Of a stretch of 64,000 bases of DNA, positions 60,332 through 64,000 are shown one piece after another; position 1 is the stretch's first letter, and every line of letters starts with the position of its first letter. The stretch covers positions 3,100,001 through 3,164,000 of the forward strand of contig CBDDLM010000004.1 in assembly GCA_965230665.1 (NCBI GenBank). Reading direction: 5' to 3'. Origin of the DNA: JAGNRR01 sp965230665. GTDB lineage: Bacteria > Bacteroidota > Bacteroidia > Chitinophagales > Chitinophagaceae. The position numbers and the translations under genes were made by a program. The notes beneath the pieces were generated by a model, which made no database searches, had not been told where the DNA came from, and saw only the letters and a program-made list of their open reading frames with translations.

Positions 60332-60661
60332 ATGAAACGCTTCGTTGTATTAGTTACTTTTCTTGTTTGCTCCACCTTATTGGCTGGGGCTCAACAGCGT
60401 AAATCTAATATTGAATTGTTTCCGGTTCCTTTGAAAGCGGATCAATTAAAGGTGCGTATGAAGCCAGCTACCGCTGGAAAAGCTGCTTCTATTGAGTTGA
60501 GAAATTTCATTGGTAAAAAACTACAATCTATTCAATGCGATGGAAACAAGAATTTAATTTTCACCGAGATGCGTCAATATCCTGAAGGGGTGTATGTTGT
60601 TTTGGTCAAAGGCAAAAATGGTAAGATTGTAGAGTCTGCCAAATTCACGATTGCAAAATAA
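60332..60661 (+). CDS. Small secreted protein resembling a lone T9SS sorting domain
   Basis: 109 residues. A signal peptide ends at Leu-Ala-Gly-Ala-Gln (residue 21). The mature 88 residues follow the type A T9SS sorting domain pattern from end to end: Ile-Glu-Leu-Phe-Pro-Val-Pro, Leu-Lys-Val-Arg-Met, Ile-Glu-Leu-Arg-Asn-Phe-Ile-Gly-Lys, Tyr-Pro-Glu-Gly-Val-Tyr-Val-Val-Leu-Val and Ser-Ala-Lys-Phe-Thr-Ile-Ala-Lys. No passenger domain is left. It may be a free-standing sorting-domain protein or a different small periplasmic beta protein. rlmB starts directly at its stop, so the two may be co-transcribed. Confidence 0.72.
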   Translation: MKRFVVLVTFLVCSTLLAGAQQRKSNIELFPVPLKADQLKVRMKPATAGKAASIELRNFIGKKLQSIQCDGNKNLIFTEMRQYPEGVYVVLVKGKNGKIVESAKFTIAK

Positions 60662-61411
60662 ATGAACCCCTCCAAAAATTCTTCGAAGAAGATCATCTTC
60701 GGGCGACAGCCAATTTATGAAGCCTTACAAAGTGATATGCTCATTGATAAGCTTTTCATTTATCATGGAATAGGAGGAGATATTGTAAGTGATGTTTTGG
60801 AGGCTGCTAAAGGAAAGAATGTTCCTGTAATACGAGTTCCCAATGAAAAGTTGAATGCCATGACCCGTAAGAATCATCAAGGTATGGTTGCTTTATGCGG
60901 GGTGGTAGCTTACCAATCCGTTCAAGATGTTATTTCTCAGTGCTTTGATCAAGGTAAGAATCCATTTTTGCTTCTGCTTGATGGGATCACAGATGTACGT
61001 AACATGGGGGCTATTATACGTTCCGCGGTATGCTGTGGAGTAGATGCTGTTATTTTTTCTGAAAAAAATGCTGCGCCCATATTTGAGGATATGGTAAAAA
61101 CATCAGCGGGAGCCTTTACCAAAATGAACTTTTGCAGAGAAAAAAGTATCAATGTTGCTCTTGAAACGATTAAAATGAACGGAATCAAAGTGTATTCATC
61201 AGATCTTCTGGCTTCTAAAACGCTTAGAGAGCTAGAGTTAAACGAACCTTTATGCATGGTTTTAGGATCTGAGGACAAGGGGATTTCATCAACAAGTCGT
61301 AAGGCCAGTGATGAAAGCTTTATTATTCCTATGGTGGGAGAATTTGATAGTTTCAATGTAAGTGTTGCATCTGGTATCATCTGTTATGAGGTGATGAGTC
61401 AAAGAATGTAG
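60662..61411 (+). CDS. rlmB: 23S rRNA (Gm2251) 2'-O-methyltransferase RlmB
   Basis: 249 residues: an N-terminal substrate-binding domain with Gly-Arg-Gln-Pro-Ile-Tyr-Glu-Ala and Asn-His-Gln-Gly-Met-Val-Ala, then the SPOUT domain with Asp-Gly-Ile-Thr-Asp-Val-Arg-Asn-Met-Gly-Ala-Ile-Ile-Arg-Ser-Ala, Leu-Gly-Ser-Glu-Asp-Lys-Gly and Ile-Pro-Met-Val-Gly-x-x-Asp-Ser-Phe-Asn-Val-Ser-Val-Ala. It methylates G2251 in the peptidyl transferase P-loop. Its ATG directly follows the preceding stop. It is the second SPOUT methyltransferase of the window besides trmH. Confidence 0.92.
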   Translation: MNPSKNSSKKIIFGRQPIYEALQSDMLIDKLFIYHGIGGDIVSDVLEAAKGKNVPVIRVPNEKLNAMTRKNHQGMVALCGVVAYQSVQDVISQCFDQGKNPFLLLLDGITDVRNMGAIIRSAVCCGVDAVIFSEKNAAPIFEDMVKTSAGAFTKMNFCREKSINVALETIKMNGIKVYSSDLLASKTLRELELNEPLCMVLGSEDKGISSTSRKASDESFIIPMVGEFDSFNVSVASGIICYEVMSQRM

Positions 61412-61449
61412 AAAACTCTCCTATCATAGAGGGAGAATAGTTTTCTTTT
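61411..61449 (+). terminator. Terminator after rlmB
   Basis: GAAAACT (61411-61417) pairs with AGTTTTC, with an inner CTCC/GGAG stem and a small asymmetric bulge, followed by TTTTA. It begins at the rlmB stop codon. Confidence 0.55.
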
Positions 61450-61483
61450 AGACTTAAATTGCAAGCTTTAATAAATATTTACA

Positions 61484-62263
61484 ATGAATTTCGAGACATT
61501 ACTATTTGAAGTAGAAGACAATATAGCGGTTATTACAATCAACCGTCCCGATAAAATGAATGCATTGAATGCTGATGTTATAAAAGAGTTGAATGCAGCA
61601 ATTGACAAAATAGAAGAAGATGAAGACATTCGTTCTGCTATTATTACCGGAGCTGGTAAAGCCTTTGTAGCAGGAGCAGACATTTCTGAATTTCCAACTA
61701 TGGATAAAAACGATGGTGAAGCATTGGCTCGTAATGGACAGGAATGGGTTTTTGATAAAATCGAAAACTGTTCTAAACCTATAGTAGCTGCAGTAAACGG
61801 TTTTGCCCTAGGTGGAGGATGCGAGTTGGCAATGGCTTGTCATTTTAGAGTAGCAAGTGAGAAAGCTAAGTTCGGTCAACCTGAAGTGAATCTAGGGCTT
61901 ATTCCAGGATATGGTGGTACGCAACGTTTAACAGCTTTAGTCGGCAAGGGTAGAGCTATGGAACTTTGTATGACTGCTCATATGCCTGATGCGGTTGAGG
62001 CAGAGAAAATTGGCTTGGTGAACCATGTTACAACGGTTGAGACCTTATTAGATCATACGAAGAAGATTTTGGGAATTATTAATTCTAAATCTCCAATGGC
62101 TTTAGGTAAAGTTATTAAATGTGTAAATGCAGCTGGGACTGATCATGGGTATGCTACAGAGATCGAAGAGTTTGGAAGTTGTTTTGCAACTCCAGAAATG
62201 CAAGAAGGTGTTGGCGCTTTCTTGGAAAAAAGGAAAGCTGATTTTCAAGGAGTAAAAGCTTAG
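61484..62263 (+). CDS. Enoyl-CoA hydratase (crotonase family)
   Basis: 259 residues. The oxyanion-hole motif Gly-Lys-Ala-Phe-Val-Ala-Gly-Ala-Asp-Ile and Val-Asn-Gly-Phe-Ala-Leu-Gly-Gly-Gly are complete. Both catalytic glutamates are present, in Gly-Gly-Cys-Glu-Leu-Ala-Met-Ala and Pro-Glu-Val-x-Leu-Gly-Leu-Ile-Pro-Gly. The length is typical for a stand-alone hydratase, so it should hydrate trans-2-enoyl-CoA in beta-oxidation. It stands between two terminators and so is probably transcribed alone. Confidence 0.93.
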   Translation: MNFETLLFEVEDNIAVITINRPDKMNALNADVIKELNAAIDKIEEDEDIRSAIITGAGKAFVAGADISEFPTMDKNDGEALARNGQEWVFDKIENCSKPIVAAVNGFALGGGCELAMACHFRVASEKAKFGQPEVNLGLIPGYGGTQRLTALVGKGRAMELCMTAHMPDAVEAEKIGLVNHVTTVETLLDHTKKILGIINSKSPMALGKVIKCVNAAGTDHGYATEIEEFGSCFATPEMQEGVGAFLEKRKADFQGVKA

Positions 62264-62280
62264 GTTATATTTTAATAATG

Positions 62281-62310
62281 AAAAAGGCGAATCATACGAT
62301 TCGCCTTTTT
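62281..62310. terminator. Bidirectional terminator
   Basis: AAAAAGGCGAATC and GATTCGCCTTTTT are perfect complements with an ATAC loop. A and T runs on both sides serve the enoyl-CoA hydratase gene and the convergent receptor gene. Confidence 0.93.
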
Positions 62311-62332
62311 AGTTTCCTGTTCGCTACTTTCT

Positions 62333-64000
62333 TTAGAACTCATATCCAACACCAATCGTGTAACGCAAACCAGCTTGAGGATAGAAGTAATTAAACGTTT
62401 GTCTACGCCCTCCGCTGATATAAGAATAAGTATATCCATTACTTTCGTAAAGATTATTCAATACATTCATGAGGCCACCACGGAACTTGAAAGTACCTAT
62501 TTTACAGCTTCGGTCTAGTGTAAATAAGATATCCGTTGTACTATAAGGTTTTATGCTACGAGTGTTGTTTTGAGTATTGTCCAAATATTGTCTACCTACA
62601 TACTTGGGCAAGATATCAATAGATGATTCTGCAAATACATTCTTCTTACTACCAGTATTCAAAGCTCGGAAAGGGTATATAGATATCTGTCCTCCTGCTA
62701 CTATATTTGGAGAAAATGCAAGATCTGTATTGACAAATGTTCTTTCACGTTGTCCGCCAATGTCATAATTGTCTAAAAATTCCGTAAATACTTCTTGTTT
62801 ATTCTGAGATAAGCTAATATTACCCTGTATTGAAAATATGCTATTGGGTTGATAAATAGCGAGTACTTCAATACCTCTTCTATAGGACTCAGGAGTATTA
62901 GTTCTAGTATATGCACCTACATCATCAACCTCACCTGTAAGAATTAACTGATTGGTATACTGCATATAATAAAGCGTAGTGTGTAGTTTAAGTCCTTTGG
63001 TAACTTTTTGATTCCAACTTAACTCAATATCCGTAAGCTCTTCTGGTTTAGGCAATTGTCGTGAACTTGTTTCAAAGTCATTTCGGTTGGGTTCTTTACT
63101 AGAGCGGGCTGCAAAGAGTGCAAAGTTCGTAGCCTTTGAAGGAGCATAGCGCACCTCGACCTTAGGGTTTATAAAGTTCCAATTCAAATCATGCTTTGCA
63201 GTCGGAAAGTCTCTAAAACCATTTATTTCATATTGAACATTTCGGTACTGTACATCAGCAAAGAACTGTAGGTTTTTAAGCACCTTTAGAGAATACATAC
63301 CATATAGGTTTCGATCCGTTTTAGTCGCATCATGATCATACCATCGATAATCATTTGCGATACCTCGGTCAGCCCATATGATATCTCCAAAATGATCTCC
63401 ATCATACCTTGAGGAATTAAAGTAAAGACCAGCTTGAGATTTTTTCCCAAAGTAACTTACATAAGCTCGAACACCATAGTAGTCGTTGTCTAACCAAAGC
63501 TGACGGATTAAGTCTGTAGTGCTCACCGTATCGTTACCTTGAACAAAATTCTTTAGCCCATAGCTGCTATATTTTTGTTGCATTTTATATTCTTCGTAGT
63601 ACCCCTTTCCTTTTGTATAGAACAAAGCACCACCAAAACGTAGGACTCCGTCTCGTTTATCAATATTCTTTACCATGCGATCTGCAAAAAGCTGATAATA
63701 GTCTTGTTGATAATTATCCGTTTGATTGTCATAATAAGTTCCATCACTTTTGAGTCCTAATTCATTAAAGGTTCGTGCAGTGTCTAAGTTACTTTCCGCA
63801 ACACCATTCCATGCTTGTCCGGTTTTTTCTTTGCCGCCTAAATAGTTGAATGTAAGCGATGTATTTGGAGTAATATAGTATTTACTGGTTACCTGAATCG
63901 AGCTCAAATCTGACTCTGATCTTTGAATAAAACCATCACTGGTAATTCTTGAAAGACGAGCGGTTGTTATGAATTTATCATTCAGGAGTCCAGTACTTAC
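62333..64000 (-). CDS. TonB-dependent receptor, C-terminal part (runs off right edge)
   Basis: The frame remains open to the last base of the window, so the apparent TTG start at 63907 is internal and the true start lies beyond. At least 555 residues of beta-barrel are visible: alternating strands rich in Tyr/Asn/Asp, a Gly-Gly-Leu-Met-Asn-Val-Leu-Asn-Asn-Leu-Tyr segment, and a terminal Tyr-Thr-Ile-Gly-Val-Gly-Tyr-Glu-Phe ending in Phe, the usual barrel-insertion signature. It imports an iron complex, vitamin or glycan with energy from TonB/ExbBD, encoded at 30460-33480. The ligand is unknown because the plug domain is not in view. Confidence 0.9.
   Translation of the reverse strand, partial: VSTGLLNDKFITTARLSRITSDGFIQRSESDLSSIQVTSKYYITPNTSLTFNYLGGKEKTGQAWNGVAESNLDTARTFNELGLKSDGTYYDNQTDNYQQDYYQLFADRMVKNIDKRDGVLRFGGALFYTKGKGYYEEYKMQQKYSSYGLKNFVQGNDTVSTTDLIRQLWLDNDYYGVRAYVSYFGKKSQAGLYFNSSRYDGDHFGDIIWADRGIANDYRWYDHDATKTDRNLYGMYSLKVLKNLQFFADVQYRNVQYEINGFRDFPTAKHDLNWNFINPKVEVRYAPSKATNFALFAARSSKEPNRNDFETSSRQLPKPEELTDIELSWNQKVTKGLKLHTTLYYMQYTNQLILTGEVDDVGAYTRTNTPESYRRGIEVLAIYQPNSIFSIQGNISLSQNKQEVFTEFLDNYDIGGQRERTFVNTDLAFSPNIVAGGQISIYPFRALNTGSKKNVFAESSIDILPKYVGRQYLDNTQNNTRSIKPYSTTDILFTLDRSCKIGTFKFRGGLMNVLNNLYESNGYTYSYISGGRRQTFNYFYPQAGLRYTIGVGYEF

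Noticed and set aside
63700..63907. Frameshifted or truncated TonB receptor starting at 63907
   Set aside because: The frame stays open and receptor-like through the last base of the window, so the gene simply continues to the right.

Overview
The window is AT-rich DNA from a member of the Bacteroidota, probably a Flavobacteriales-like marine or environmental lineage, although genus cannot be read from it. The evidence is host promoters of the TAnnTTTG type, lipoproteins with short Cys signal peptides, proteins with type IX secretion (T9SS) C-terminal sorting domains, a PorW/SprE-like TPR protein, an S46 peptidase, a DUF5686 protein and an ExbB-ExbD-ExbD-TonB operon.

Positions 1 to about 19,500 are the right-hand part of a prophage. 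Running left to right on the + strand it holds a tail protein, the tape measure, a ClpP-type prohead protease fused to a scaffold-like tail, a possible decoration protein, the major capsid protein, a probable tail tube protein, the portal, connector proteins, three tandem tail-collar paralogues, a holin, an amidase and two small membrane coiled-coil proteins. This order (tape measure, then capsid, then portal) is permuted relative to the usual terminase-portal-capsid-tail order. No terminase, repressor or replication gene is present, so the element continues left of the window. Accessory genes stand on the opposite strand: a lipoprotein at 602-1021 and a CoiA-like zinc-ribbon/nuclease protein at 16943-17800. 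The tyrosine integrase (18125-19387) abuts a tRNA-His gene (19484-19558), the apparent attachment site. The 3' half of that tRNA gives two U-U mismatches in the acceptor stem.

From 19.6 to 33.5 kb lie chromosomal genes: trmH, a di-haem cytochrome c peroxidase, thymidine kinase, a DPP11-type S46 peptidase, a lipoprotein, a giant TamB-like protein, queA and the tonB-exbD-exbD-exbB operon. From 33.6 to 43.7 kb come a half-size TauE/SafE transporter, the PorW/SprE-like protein with an N-terminal 11-residue repeat region, an M23-peptidase-type membrane anchor without its peptidase domain next to a bactofilin, two AtpZ/AtpI-like genes not followed by ATP synthase genes, a T9SS-sorted repeat protein and an M1 aminopeptidase.

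From 43.7 to 64 kb are a DM13 lipoprotein, a sodium:solute symporter, a divergent cysteine dioxygenase/group II decarboxylase pair (a candidate hypotaurine route), a DUF5686 outer-membrane protein, a DUF6624-OmpA fusion, a YdjM-like hydrolase, a MuiA-like protein, a B12-binding radical SAM protein, release factor 3, a protein that is only signal peptide plus sorting domain, rlmB, enoyl-CoA hydratase and the C-terminal part of a TonB-dependent receptor running off the right edge. No gene-free stretch exceeds about 220 bases; the longest, 19388-19607, holds the tRNA and attachment region. No CRISPR array or rRNA was seen.
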